A stretch of DNA of 64,000 nucleotides from Scylla paramamosain (lineage: Eukaryota > Arthropoda > Malacostraca > Decapoda > Portunidae), in contig NC_087192.1 of NCBI RefSeq assembly GCF_035594125.1, forward strand, positions 955,001 through 1,019,000. The letters run 5' to 3'. This document shows, piece after piece, positions 15,245-29,451 of this stretch (positions within the stretch are counted from its first letter, which is position 1; each line of letters opens with the position of its first letter). Both the position numbers and the translations under genes were made by a program. The notes beneath the pieces are model-generated. The model was not told the DNA's origin. It ran no database searches and saw only the letters and a program-made list of their open reading frames with translations.

Positions 15245-15293
15245 GCAGCTCCCATCTCACGCCACGGGAAATTACACGCCTGAGATCTGAAAA
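15245..15293 (+). other. Exon-like block, possible SLC7 5' UTR exon
   Basis: A 49-base block sits between an excellent acceptor (TTTTTCTCTCTCTCTCCCTGCAG, ending at 15244) and a consensus donor GTAAGT at 15294. It has no long open frame, so if real it is a leader exon. Linkage to the gene starting at 29531 is inference. Confidence 0.3.
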
Positions 15294-15459
15294 GTAAGTA
15301 CAGTTTTTAACCTTACACTTGTTCACACTGTATTCCCAACTGTATCATAACACCACTATTATATTTAAGTCCTGGTTTGAATTTTTGCTATAGTTTTTTT
15401 TTTTTTTTTTTTTTTTTGGGGGGGGTCTTCTGTCACGGGACGCAGCCATAACACAAATA

Positions 15460-15874
15460 TCAGTATTCGCAAACGTTTTATCGTCATAACTTCGATTACG
15501 TTCCAAGTCTCTTGTGGAAGTTCTCCAGTTTTAAAGTGTTTTTATTATTCTAGGTATAGTTTAACCCTTTCACTGCTACCTGACACGTCTTTCTTTAATC
15601 ACAAAGCACTCAGAGATACCTTTTCTTGTTGTACCACCACCTGCAAACATTTTACTGAGTAGAAATTGCAAAATCTATTCTTTTTGTGCCTTTTCTTTCT
15701 TGTCTACAGTTATAAGGAGTCTATATATTGCTGTTAGTACTGTATGTGCCGTGTATCGCAGTGAATGGGTTAACATCATCAGTAGGAGAAAACATCATGA
15801 GAACCCGTTTAATTACTTCTGTAGCCTTTGAAAATAATCCTTATGAGAGTCCAGCAGTGTTAGTGATACAGGCC
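15460..15874 (-). mobile_element. Foldback repeat family copy split by the TTAA element
   Basis: The left part (15460-15564, CAGTATTCGCAAACG) and right part (15770-15874, TAGGAGAAAACATCATGAGA, AACCCG, ATACAGGCC) are separated by the 205 bp TTAA-flanked insertion. The foldback copy is therefore the older insertion. Confidence 0.68.
15565..15769 (-). mobile_element. piggyBac-like TTAA element, nested copy
   Basis: CCCTTTCACTGC at the left and GCAGTGAATGGG at the right are terminal inverted repeats, with TTAA at both borders (15561-15564 and 15770-15773). It is about 205 bp with no coding capacity, and it splits a foldback-family copy at 15460-15874. Its interior matches, in reverse orientation, the element at 60259-60517. 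Confidence 0.7.
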
Positions 15875-15961
15875 TTCACGAGACACTGGTATACCGGAAC
15901 TCTGCGTCACAAGGAATAAGAAGAGAAACGTGCATTAAAGATTTATCGTAGTTATTACCAT

Positions 15962-16150
<189 letters not shown>

Positions 16151-16830
16151 ATACACGCCATGGTTCAGACATATTTTTGTACATGTGTTTATATTATTTT
16201 ATTTTACTTTATTTTTTTGTTTAATTTCTACCCAGACTCGTGTACTCGATGCCTCAGCTCACGAGGTTCACATTCACTGCGCACGAGGCGGAGTGAGATA
16301 GAGGTTCATGAAGCTTCGAGTCATTTTGTACTGGAATGCGCCGTTAGTTTCAGTTATGAGTCATTATTGCAGTAATATTGCACGTGGCTTCCTTCATTTG
16401 AATATATGCACAGTTTCTTCTCATTCCTGTGGTGTTTTCAGAATTGTTATATTCATTCTTTCTTTCATTAATTCTTTCATTCATTTGTTTTTTTATATAT
16501 TTTTTTTCATTATTCTGTACGTTCATATATTATTTCATTCTTTCTTTTGCTCGTTCGTTCGTTCATTCAATCTTTCTTCCTTCCTTTCTTTCATTTATTC
16601 TTTCATTTACTCGTTTCTTTGACGTAGTTTATGTCAGCATTATAATGATGCAGTAAAGAAAGACAGGTAAAAAAAAATAGATTCTCGTAATAAAAGAATT
16701 TTCTCAATTTATGTGTTGATGCGCCGCTACATTAGAAAAATAAAACAATTAAAAAAAAGGAAAACAAAAGCTGGAGTGAAAGGAAATTAGATATACTAAT
16801 TACGAAATAAAAAGTATGAAGCGAAAATAG

Positions 16831-16835
<5 letters not shown>

Positions 16836-16892
<57 letters not shown>

Positions 16893-17029
16893 TGTGTGTG
16901 TGTGTGTGTGTTCATTATATTCTTGAATACCTGAGTGTTCCGCATGTGGTTCCTGCATCTTTCGTCACCGCCTGGCTGAGAACACCTGCACAGAGCATTA
17001 CCTGGGACAGCTGCGTCAAAGATAGTGGA

Positions 17030-17100
<71 letters not shown>
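16836..17100 (+). repeat. (GA)n-(GT)n and (GA)n
   Basis: GA 16836-16890 running into GT to 16911; GA again at 17032-17100. Confidence 0.94.
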
Positions 17101-17103
<3 letters not shown>

Positions 17104-17228
17104 CTGCATATCGTTTCAGTGCAAACAACACACTCTGTATAACATTACCAAGTGACTTAAAGAATAACAAGACAAACCTGTATTGCGAGAGGGAAAAAAA
17201 AAATAATACGTAGTGAAAATACACGGGA

Positions 17229-17346
17229 AGAGATTTCTACATTGTTAAAAGGAGAAAAACTTGAGAGCCCGGCTGATCATCTCTGTGGCTGTTGAAAATA
17301 CTTGTGGTGAGAGAGTGGAGTTTGCTGTCGTTTCAGTATGCGAGCC
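17229..17346 (-). mobile_element. Foldback repeat family, right half
   Basis: Contains AGATTTCTACATTGTTAAAA, GGCTGATCATCTCTGTGGCT, TTGTGGTGAGAGAG and GTTTCAGTATGCGAGCC. Confidence 0.65.
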
Positions 17347-17607
17347 ATGATCATTATCCAAAAGACTTAACGTAATATGACAAAAAATATATTTCTCGCA
17401 CGAACCAAGCCTAACAATACGCTAACCAATCAAACCTGTATACTTCGCATAAGTCGGCAGTGTACAGGTATCGTATAAACAATTACTCGTATATGTAGGT
17501 ACTCATTGTATATAATTGCTCATATATCAATAATTCATCACTAGTGTATTGTATTTATGAGGGTCTGTCTTCTTTTATGCATTGTAGCTATAACGTGTCA
17601 TTAGCAT

Positions 17608-17870
17608 TGTTGTTGTTGTTGTTGTTAGTACTAGTAGTAGTAGTACCACCACCACCACCACCACCACCACCACCACCACCACCACCAGTAGTAATTCAAG
17701 ATCTGCATGCAAGGATAATCTTACACATACAAAACTCAAGCAGACAGCGGGAATTTTTAGGACTTAAAAGTTCATGTATATTTCCCCTTAATTCGATATA
17801 TGTAAGCAAAAAAAAAAAAAATAAAATAAAAGAATAAATAAATAAATAAATAAAAATAATAATAATAATG

Positions 17871-17903
<33 letters not shown>

Positions 17904-17905
17904 TA
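17608..17905 (+). repeat. (TTG)n, (CCA)n and (AAT)n tracts
   Basis: TTG 17608-17627, CCA 17645-17686, and AAAT/AAT 17830-17905. Confidence 0.9.
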
Positions 17906-17963
17906 TATGTATAGGGAAAACAAAAAACTATGGATACAAATACACTAGAATGATAAAACGATA

Positions 17964-18195
17964 GGACTAAATAATGGAAACTTGCGTCGCATCTCCACTA
18001 CATTCCAAAGGCTTTTCAACAGTTGAAGGCTGACGATTTTTTCTTTGGTTCTAGTTTTCTTGGTTCTAGTGACAGATTAACAGGATTCATACATTGTAAT
18101 TAACAGAAGAAACAGTATTGAGGAACCCGACTAATCATCTGTGTGACCTTTGAAAATAGTCGTAGTGAGAGAGCAAAGTGTTTCGGATTAAGGGC
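17964..18195 (-). mobile_element. Foldback repeat family copy
   Basis: Runs from GGACTAAATAATGGAAACTT to TTTCGGATTAAGGGCC. Includes TTGGTTCTAGTGACAGATTA and AATAGTCGTAGTGAGAGAGC; the TTGGTTCTAG segment is locally duplicated. Confidence 0.75.
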
Positions 18196-18896
18196 CATAG
18201 CCTACCCAAACCCAGCACCATGATACTCGTACGTGGCTTCCTTACCACCACCACCACCACCTTCCCGCTCCCTCAGCACGCGGCAGGAATCAGCTGGTGG
18301 AAGGCAAAGAGAAGTGTGGGCTGGCTCTTCTTAGCAGCTGATAAACACAGACTTTTTATCGGGGTACATCCTCTGTGTGCGTGTGTGTGTGTTGCGTGAT
18401 GTTCTGCGGTGGTGGTAGTGGTGGTGGTGGTGGCGGTGATAACAGTGGTAGTTGTTGTTGTTGCAGAAGTAGTAGTAGTTGGAGTGTAAGTTGTTCTAGT
18501 TTTTGTTCTTGTCGTCGTCAGATCAGCAGTGGTAGTTATACTTGTCGTTTTCAGTCGTAATGGTTCAGGTATTAATATAAGTGGGAGTAATAGTACTAGT
18601 AGTAGTAATTGTTGCAGCAGTAGTGTTTTGTTGTTATAGTAGTGTCAAGAATGGACAATATATTTATTTTTTCTATTTTTCCTCATCCATACCTTCATAA
18701 AGACAACAACAACATCAAAAAGACTACCACCACCACCACCACACATCCCCTCCCCAAAAAAATGAAATAAACAAATAAATAAGTAAATGAAAATTAAGCA
18801 AAAAAAATAAATAAATAAATAAATGAAAATAGAAAAAATAAAAAAACATAGATACCAAGACAGCACCAACTTAAAAAAACAAAACCAACTCACTGT

Positions 18897-19137
18897 GGTC
18901 GAGATTCTGACATCCTTCTAGCATGCATCTCCACTACATTCAACAGGCTCTAGTATATGTTAATTAAGTATATGTAGTAGTAGTATATGTCATTAAGTTT
19001 AAGTTTCTGTGATTCTGGTGACATTTTAACAAGATTACATTATAAACCGGAGAAACACTCGTGAGAACCCGTTTAATCATTTATGTGGCCTTGGAAAAAT
19101 AATGGCGATGTGAGAGCAGTGTTTCTGAATACACGCC
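18897..19137 (-). mobile_element. Foldback repeat family copy with short internal insertion
   Basis: It starts GGTCGAGATTCTGAC and ends GTTTCTGAATACACGCC. A local TATATGT/GTAGTA expansion lies in the middle. Confidence 0.7.
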
Positions 19138-19397
19138 TTTCTTTAGTGCATTGTTTTCGAGAGGCGGAGAGTGGTAGCAAGAGTGAAGTGGTTATTGGGA
19201 TTCACTGTTATCATCAGCACAGGTGTTAAAAATTGGTACGTGTGTGTGTGTGTGTGTGAGTGTACTGCCACGCCACAAGAGGAACCACCAGCGTGTGTGT
19301 TGAATCACCTTTGCACGCTAAGAAAAGACTGTTGCGTAGGGGATGTGATGAGATGCCAAGTTAGAAGTATTACTACCACGCTGTTGCTCCTAACGAC

Positions 19398-20127
<730 letters not shown>

Positions 20128-20538
20128 ATCACCCTTTAAATTAACCTTTTCACAGTTCATGTGCTCGTATGTGTCAAGAAAAATTGTAAATCAGAACATA
20201 TTCATGAGCTAATAAATAATAGTAATGATAATAGTAATAATAATAATAATAATAATAATAGTAATAATAATAATACAGGTTATATATGTTGTAGAAGGTT
20301 ATTAACACGCTTTACTTAGCCATGAATACCTGAATAAATCAGGTTTAATGATAAAGAAGCAGTTGAGTAGCGAAGAACGCAACACTTGTGGATGAAGGAA
20401 GTGAACCAGACCACAGGTGGAGTGAAAAAATGGACGTAACGAACAGAATGAGATGCAGGTGATTTAAAGGCAGGACACTCACGGCTGACTCAGGCCCTTT
20501 TTTATATGTAAGATAGAGTTTGGGTTGAGGCAACGCAA

Positions 20539-20870
<332 letters not shown>

Positions 20871-21659
20871 ATCACTGACATGCATACAGTGGGACAAAGT
20901 GATACTGAATCTAGACTACTGCCATTCGACTCGGAAAGGTGCCACTTGATTTAGTGAAGGATAATTTTAATACAAGTGAATATATTTGAACATAAGGAAG
21001 TGTTATGCAACGTAAAATAATAATAATAATAATAATAATAAGGGAAAAATGCTACTGAAGGAAAAGAAGTGCTTTCAAACATACAAAAATGTGATCTAAT
21101 CTGAAGGTAATACGAGTACATACTATTCACCGCATAAAAGTTATATTTATCGTGGAAAATGATGAATTAAACATTGGTATATTAACGAGTGAAAGCAATA
21201 AACTTAAGACATATTTTGAGTTCATTCTGATGTAAAAGATTTAATGAACCTATACAGAAGTACTACCTGTATGTATTTCCCAAATCGTACACACCTAGTA
21301 ATGATACTTAAGACCAGAGAGAGAGAGAGAGAGACGCGGGATAAAGCAGTATTTGATCTTCCTAAACACCTCCGCTGCTACCTTCTTGAGAGGGTGTGAA
21401 GAGGAGAACCGATACAGTAATGCTTGTGCAGGACGTAGTTTTCCCTCTCACCACCACGTGCCATGCCAAGTAATACACGTACATGGAGTGGCCGCCGTCC
21501 AGCCACGCACAAACCACTGCCGGGTCAGGCCAACCATCAGCGTGCTGCCACGGTGCCGCCACTTTCTTCCATGAGTAACGAAGGGGCGTAGCAAGACAGG
21601 ACTTTTTTTTTCTAGTTTGTTTATAGGGCATAGGGAGGCGTAGTGCAATTTCTATTATA

Positions 21660-21707
<48 letters not shown>

Positions 21708-22078
21708 ATCGTCGTCACGTACCACTTGGTTTGGAAAAAAAATGCTTAAAGAAAATTATTATTCTCATACGCATTGTCAGTGTTGTTGTTGGTATTACTA
21801 TTGTTTTTAATGATGATGATAATAATGTAATTGCTTCAGTCCAATTGCAGAGCACGCACAAGTTGGTCTCCACTCACCACTCGCCCACCAGTTTTTTCCG
21901 GACCGACAGTTTGCACTCATAAGCGTTTCAGAGTTAAAGAAGACCCACATCTACTCACAACAACGGGCGCCTCTGCTGCCTAATCCGAGAAAAGCTAGAG
22001 CACAGGAAAAAATTGCATGAGTGTACTTGAATCATGCAACGTTGATAATACGCCAAAAGAAAGAGTGTTAGTGGGCTC

Positions 22079-22163
<85 letters not shown>

Positions 22164-22466
22164 GCATAGTACATGAAGCCATGACGGTGCTGAGATTAAT
22201 CTGTCGAGACGTATGTAATGTTTGTGTATGTTCAGGAATACACACAGACCTTAACAGTGTATCGTCGTATGTTTGGTGGTGAAAGTGTTTGCTCTCACTC
22301 TCTGCTCTCTGGTGACACACACGAGCAGGGAAGGAGCGAGGGAGAGGGTGACAGAAAGAGGGCAAGGTCGTAAGAGGAAGGGGAGGAGAAGGAGGAGGAA
22401 GAGGCGAAGGGGGAGGAGGAGAAGTGGAGGGACTCGAAGGGACTCTGAAGAGATAAGAAGCAAGGT

Positions 22467-22546
<80 letters not shown>

Positions 22547-22822
22547 AGGGGGGAACTAAGCTAATGAGATAAAAAAACAAGAGATGATAACTGGCAGAGA
22601 TAATGTAGCAGGAAATAAAAGATAAATTAGGAGGCAAGAGAGCGGCGAGAGAGTTAATGACAGAATAAAAGACGTTGAAGAGAAAGAAGAGAGAAGAAGA
22701 AACGAAGATAACAAGAATAATGGAAAACAACACGAGGAAGAGAACAAGTAAGGAAGAACAAACACGATAATAACACCATTTTTTTCTTTACGAACGAAGA
22801 AAAAAAAGAAAAAAATGAAGTT

Positions 22823-22885
<63 letters not shown>

Positions 22886-23077
22886 ACTTGCAGCCTTGGC
22901 CCTGTACCACTATTCCTTGGCACTTATTTAGACATTTACATAATCCACTTACCCCTCCCCCTTCCCTTCCCACCGTCCCATCAACAACTGCATACTGTCC
23001 TTCCTTCTCCCCTTCCTCCCCTTCCCTCCCCTTCCCTCCCCTCTCCCCCCACCGTGACGTGACGCGACGTAACTACA

Positions 23078-23147
<70 letters not shown>
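21660..23147 (+). repeat. (TTG)n and four CT/GA tracts
   Basis: TTG 21660-21708, CT 22084-22160, GA 22469-22542, GA 22829-22883 and CT 23081-23147; purine-rich DNA lies between 22320 and 22830. Confidence 0.93.
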
Positions 23148-23149
<2 letters not shown>

Positions 23150-23932
23150 GAAAGGAAGATAAAATTTTCTTTCAATAGAGGAAAATTTCTGTGCATTTTA
23201 ACATTGTAATATACATATTTTTCTGTCTATTTATTTGTATATTTATTTATTTTCACATCCTTATTCACTGTTTCATTTTACTTTTAATCATTCATTCGTA
23301 CATTCATCTCCCTTTTCGTGTGCTCTTAATTTGTTCTTGAGCACACACAGTGTTGGTCAGAAATGGAGTAAACTTCTGTACGTAAATTTTGCTTCCACTA
23401 GGTACTCCTATATTGCATGTTTCCCTCAGTGTGACGTTCTCCCATCAGATGCTGACAGTCTTTCTCCCTACAACACCTGACAAGTGATTGTTTCTTAGCA
23501 CACCTGAGTTGAGGGACAGACATGAACGCTGAACACGGTGGAAGGGAATGTGGTGTGGCAGAGGAGATGAGATTGAGGTGGACGGGAGTGTGGTGGAGCA
23601 GAGGCGATGAGGTGAAGGTTAAGGCAGGAACGCTAGGCACGGTGGAAGGAAGTGTGGTGTATTTGGTGACTAGCAGTGACTGTATACTTCCACTTCTGTA
23701 TTACATAACTGACCACCACTGTATTTCCACTTCTGTATTACTTGACGAGGCGTGACTGTACCTCCACTCTAGTTTCGTCCATCCACGCGTGTAGTTTCTG
23801 ACGTCCTTTCCTCCCGCGCACTTATCGCCGCCTCGCAGCTGTCGGTTACTCCTCCGTAATTGCGACTCTTGTTTGTGTGTTGCATGCTCTAGAATTCAAG
23901 CGGCCTCTTGGAACCTGTTTAACCCTTTCACT

Positions 23933-24091
23933 GCTACACGGAACAATTAGCAGCACCAGAAGCAATGCGTGAAGTCTTTATAACCATCTACAAGAAAATT
24001 AACGATGAAAAAGAATATATTTTGCATTTTCTTCCCAGTTCAGAGAACAACTAAAGGTATTTCAGAGTGACTGGTAATTAGGGAGAGGGCT
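23933..24091 (+). mobile_element. piggyBac-like TTAA element, second copy
   Basis: Starts TTAA-CCCTTTCACTGC at 23929. The interior GAGTGACTGG and GGGAGAGGGCTAA resembles the 60.4 kb copy. The right end has decayed to GGGCTAAA. Confidence 0.5.
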
Positions 24092-24092
24092 A

Positions 24093-24352
24093 AATATTCC
24101 ACTGTAGCGCAGAGTTGCATAAAAGTAGAGAATTTTAAGCGAAGGATTTTACTACACACAATACGTAACATAATTGTAAAAGAACAGCTATTTAACTTAA
24201 TAAAAATAACCTAATGTTAATCACAGAAATACTCCATTGTAGCTCAGCATTATATAAAATTAAAGACTTTTCAAGCGAGGATTTTATTTGGCACTACGTA
24301 ATTCACCAATTGTTAGAGAGCAGCCTTGGAACTTAATAAATATCATCCAATA
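24093..24352 (+). repeat. Diverged tandem duplication, about 130 bp
   Basis: Two units share CCA-TGTAGC-CAG, TTTAAGCGA-GATTTTA, ACTTAATAAA and a terminal CCTAAT/CCAAT. The first unit abuts a TTAA element. Confidence 0.65.
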
Positions 24353-24936
24353 TGATCCCAACTGAAGAAGTACAGACTATTGGATTCGTGGGGCTGTGAC
24401 CCTTTCTTCCTTGCTTCTGTGCACGTCTTTGGGGCACATGACGTGTGTGTGCGTGCGTGTGTGTGTGCGTGTGTGTGCGTGGGTTGTGTAGTCACCTCTC
24501 GCTTGGCACTCATGTATATGCGACATACATATTTGATTTTTTTCTTTTTTTTTTTCTTTTTTTCTTACTATCCGTCCTGGGTGGAGGGAGCAGTCGGTGG
24601 GAAGGAGCCTTCGTCTGTGTTATCCTATTTTACTGCATGTTAGATAGTCAGATAGTCAAACAGGTCTGCTTCCGTTTGTCCTCGTGTGTTTCTCCTCTTC
24701 CTCCTCCTCCACACTCCCATCATCTATATTAAGACGTAATATATAGTAACAGAAATAATAATGCGTAGGTACTCGTGCCAACATACTGTCACGAATTCTA
24801 CGCAGTGGTGTCTGTTATTAATGTGTAACGTCCCTGATGATGCGGCGATACCCGAGATACCGGTGCCTTTGATAACGTGAGGCGTTTGTGTGTTTACAGA
24901 CTAGGGTGTGTGCGCGCGTTAGTGAATGGGCTCATA

Positions 24937-25126
24937 GGTCTGTAATTCTGAAACGCTCTGCTCTCACTTCGACTATTTTCAAAGGTGTTTATCCAGATGC
25001 TTCTGTAGAAATCTTGTTAATCTGTCACTAGAGCCGCAATAACACCGTCACTGAATGCACGTCTTTTCAACTCAAGCCTTCTGAAAGCAGTGGAGGTGCG
25101 ACGCAGATGTGTTTCACAATACGGTC
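24937..25126 (+). mobile_element. Foldback repeat family copy (head of an inverted pair)
   Basis: Runs from GGTCTGTAATTCTGAAACGC to TGTTTCACAATACGGTC. Includes AATCTTGTTAATCTGTCACT and GTGGAGGTGCGACGCAGA. An opposite-orientation copy follows at once. Confidence 0.75.
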
Positions 25127-25130
25127 TTAG

Positions 25131-25336
25131 CCTCAAAACGCCTCGATCAGCATATCTCGACTCGTCATGATAGGCTGCAGTGGAAGTTACCAGGCTTGTA
25201 CGTCAGTGTTTTCATGGTTCTAGGGAAAGTTCAACAAGGGCTTTGCATCATCGGTGAGAAAAAGTGCCCGGAAAATCATCTTGGTGGCCTTTGCAATTTG
25301 TCGTGATGGGAACACAAAGCGTGGCAGAACACGGCC
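25131..25336 (-). mobile_element. Foldback repeat family copy (tail of an inverted pair)
   Basis: More diverged: GCCTCAAAACGCCTCGATCA, ATGGTTCTAGGGAAAGTTCA, GTGGCCTTTGCAATTTGTCG and a terminal CAGAACACGGCC. Confidence 0.6.
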
Positions 25337-25549
25337 AGTGTGACGCACGGCGGGGGTGGCTGACACGAGGAGGACCGACTTGCATGGACTGAATGTGTCT
25401 GAGAAGGATGTTATGAGGTCAGATTGAGTAGTATGTTTAGTCACGGTTAGGGGTCCTTATACCGCACTCTCTTCCACGGTGTCAAGAGGTCTCCATCAGC
25501 CCCCACCCAGCCCGTGACCTGCTAAGAGCCTATCTGAGCAGAAAATTTA

Positions 25550-25771
25550 GGACTGTATTCTGAAACACTTCTGCGCCGCACCTCCACTACTTTCAAAAGG
25601 CTTTATTTGAAGTTACACTATTTTTTTTAAGGGTGTCTTTATGGTTCTAGTGATAAATAAACAAGATTTCTACATTACTGACGGGAGAAACACTCTTGAG
25701 AACCTGGCTAGTCATTGCTGCGGCCTTTGAAAATAGTCGTGATGAGAGAGCAGTGTTTCTGAAGACGGGCC
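25550..25771 (-). mobile_element. Foldback repeat family copy, full length
   Basis: 222 bp, from GGACTGTATTCTGAAACACT to GTTTCTGAAGACGGGCC, with all family landmarks (CTGCGCCGCACCTCCACTAC, GAGAACCTGGCTAGTCATTG). Confidence 0.8.
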
Positions 25772-25918
25772 TTAAAGGATTAAAGGAAAACGCAGAGCAC
25801 ATTAGGAGTTACTCGACTTTAAGCTATTGTGTATACTTGTACGTAGTGAGTGAAGGTGTGTCAGACTATGCATTTTTCTTCTTTATTATCATGACACCCT
25901 ACGTCGCACATCTATTAT

Positions 25919-26756
<838 letters not shown>

Positions 26757-27440
26757 AGTCAGGAGTGCGTATTAACATTTAACGTGTGTATGTGTGTATC
26801 TTGATAAGAACAGATGAAGACGAGGATTACATGTACATGACAATAATTCTTAGCTATGGGAAAACGGCGTGGGAAGAAAAGAAAAAAATATCCTTCTTTG
26901 TTGTTGGCGTTCTGTGGCAACCAACCAAGACTCCACCGCCATGTCGTGCTGCTGCTTAAAAGTTCACCAGATTACTTCCTTCCTCCCTGTCACTCTTACT
27001 TTCCTTATATTTTGCTTCTTCCCTGCCACTTACTTCCACCAGCTGGCTACCATCACCGCCATCCTGCCTCCCGCCTTCTGTCGCGCCTCAGCTTCACCAC
27101 GCCTCCCGCGCCAGTTGACCTCATTTGTCTGCATGAACCAAGTGGTGCCTGCAGGTGGGCGAGGGTTGGGTGGGGGACTAGGGACGTCTTACTCTCCCCT
27201 CCCCCTCCGCCCTCATAGATTATGGAAGGCGTTTTTTTTTAAAGAGTTTCGTTGCGGTTGTTATGTGAGGCCTGGAACACGACGCGACGTGCTGATTGGC
27301 TGATTGCCCTCGTTTTTGCCGGGAAATCTGACGCAGCTGGGGTGCTGAGCGGATGTCACACAGCTGAGTTTAGTCCACACTTGCTCGCCTTGTTCCGGTG
27401 GCTCGGCCTTGAGCACGGACTCTAAACCATGGTACAATTT

Positions 27441-27662
27441 GGCTGGTATTCTAAAACGCTTTGCTTTCTCACCACGACTATTTTTAAAGGCCACAGATGA
27501 TTAGCTGGCTCCTCAAGAGTGTTTTTTTTCCTGTTTATAGCGTAAAAATCCCGTTGGTATCTCACTAGAACTATAAAAACACTCTTAAAAATCCGTGTCA
27601 CTTCAACTAGAGCCTTTTGAATGTCGTTGAGGTGCGGCACAAAAGGGTTTCTGAATAGGGTC
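27441..27662 (+). mobile_element. Foldback repeat family copy, full length
   Basis: 222 bp, from GGCTGGTATTCTAAAACGCT to GTTTCTGAATAGGGTC. Includes TTTCTCACCACGACTATTTT and CGTTGAGGTGCGGCAC. Confidence 0.8.
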
Positions 27663-27946
27663 TATTCGCGTGGTGGTACTGGTGTCACGTGACAGACAGG
27701 ACAGCGGGGCTTTCTTCCGCACTGAACAATGGAACAACAGCCAGCAGAATTATACCAAATTTTATTGTAACATGCTCTCATTCATCGTAATTTTACATAC
27801 AATTGCGTTTCGCCTGGCGTAACAGTGGCGTGGGGACTGCAGCACAGGACACAGGAATGGCTCTGTGTGGTCCTCAAAGTGACCACAAGTCAACACCTCA
27901 CTCACGGCGGCGATGTCATGTCAATAATTGTGATTTTAGTGCATAA

Positions 27947-28148
27947 GACCACATACTGAAACAGTTCTGCGCTGCGCCTCCACTACTTTCAAAAGACTCT
28001 AGTTGAAGTTACACGGGTTTTTAAGGATATTGGCTATGGTTTTAGTGACAGATTAACAAGATTTCCACATTATTAACAGGAGAAAGAATTTTTTGTAACC
28101 TTTGAAAATAGCCGTGGTGAAAGAGCAGAGCGTTTTTGAACACGGGCC
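27947..28148 (-). mobile_element. Foldback repeat family copy with central deletion
   Basis: Runs from GACCACATACTGAAACAG to GAACACGGGCC. The GAGAACCCGGCTAATCAT segment is missing, leaving GAAAGAATTTTTTGTAACCT. Confidence 0.75.
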
Positions 28149-28742
28149 ACAGATCTCCCCAGCACGTAATTATTGCCCTAGAGATAAATGTAGCCTTCAG
28201 TAAGTAGCTGTCACTGAATCTGGAAGCGTCATGTGGTTAGTAAGACCATCATCATCATCCAAATAACACATAATTATAGCAGGATCTAATCTATCACCCG
28301 TAATTTCGTTTCTGCTGAGAAGCGTACAGTGTGCCTGGATGAGTGTGCCGCCCCTGCCACCGTCGCCACCGCTCGCCACACAAGTCTGCGGGAGTGAGTG
28401 GACGCGATTCGATCTGTCTGGGCAGCGAGCGCAGATCAGTCTATACATACAAACGAGAGACGTAAACCTTTCCCGCTAACATTCTTCCCTCATTCTTTTC
28501 TTATCGTTTAGTGTTCATTATTTACTTATTTATTCATCCACTCATTCATTCATTCATTCAATCATGCATTCATTTATTATCTTTACATTTTACGTCTTGT
28601 CATGATTCAGTCTGTTATTATAGTTCTTCGTGACGCTAACTTTGTTATTGATGGTGTTGCCTTTCCCCTGACGCATTCTTATATCAAACACGCACGGCAA
28701 TAAGCAAAACATACAATGCTGCCTAGTACATATCCTTATAAT

Positions 28743-28962
28743 GGTCCGTATTCTGAAACGCTTTGCTTTCTCACCACGACTATTTTTCAAAGGCCGCAGA
28801 GATGATTAACCGGATTCTCAAGACTCCTGTCAGTAATGTAGAAATCTTATTAATCTGTCAATAGAACCGTAAAAACACCATTAAAAAATCGTGGATCTTC
28901 AGCAACCAGAGTCTTTTTAAAATAGTGGAGGTGCGGCGCAGAAGTGTTTCAGAATATAGTCC
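28743..28962 (+). mobile_element. Foldback repeat family copy, best preserved
   Basis: 220 bp, from GGTCCGTATTCTGAAACGCT to GTGTTTCAGAATATAGTCC. The two ends pair over about 20 bp cleanly and about 50 bp with mismatches. It makes a good reference copy for the family. Confidence 0.85.
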
Positions 28963-28964
28963 TG

Positions 28965-29165
28965 TCATGAAATAGATTTAGAAAAGAGATAAGAAAAAAT
29001 GGTTCTCAAATAGAGTGGTAGATGAACTGAATGGACCCAATTGAGTCATTAGGGAGCTTTAAATGATTAGATGAATTTATGGAGAGGTGGAAATAAGTAG
29101 GTTTTTTTTTTCTTCTTACACGTGTATAGGCCTGATGGCATCTTGCAACTTCCTTTGTTTTCTTT
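28965..29165 (+). mobile_element. LINE 3'-end remnant between foldback copies
   Basis: AGAGTGGTAGATGAACTGAA, TTAGGGAGCTTTAAATGATT and TGTATAGGCCTGATGGCATC follow the family order. Confidence 0.6.
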
Positions 29166-29227
29166 TGTTCTCAATATGCCGTCATCTCTCTAGGTCCAAT
29201 CTCACCAACTCCTAACTCTGCGACGCT

Positions 29228-29451
29228 GCCTCGTATTCAGAAACGCTTTGCTTTCTCACCACGACTGTTTTCAAAGGCCACAAAGATGTTTAGCCGGATT
29301 CTCAAGGCTGTTTTTCCTGTTGATACTGTTGATAGTGTAGAAATATTGTTAATCTAGAGCCCTAGAAACACCCTTGGAAACCCGTATAGCTTCAACTAGA
29401 GACCTTTAAAACTAGTCAGGATGCGGACTGAAATGTTTCAAAATATGGACC
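29228..29451 (+). mobile_element. Foldback repeat family copy next to SLC7-like exon 1
   Basis: Runs from GCCTCGTATTCAGAAACGCT to GTTTCAAAATATGGACC. It ends only about 27 bases before the acceptor of the first coding exon, so it occupies the 3' end of that intron, where the branch point should be. Confidence 0.8.

Noticed and set aside
16440..16630. Phe/Ser/Ile-rich hydrophobic frames
   Set aside because: Arise from degenerate ATTC/TTTC repeats.
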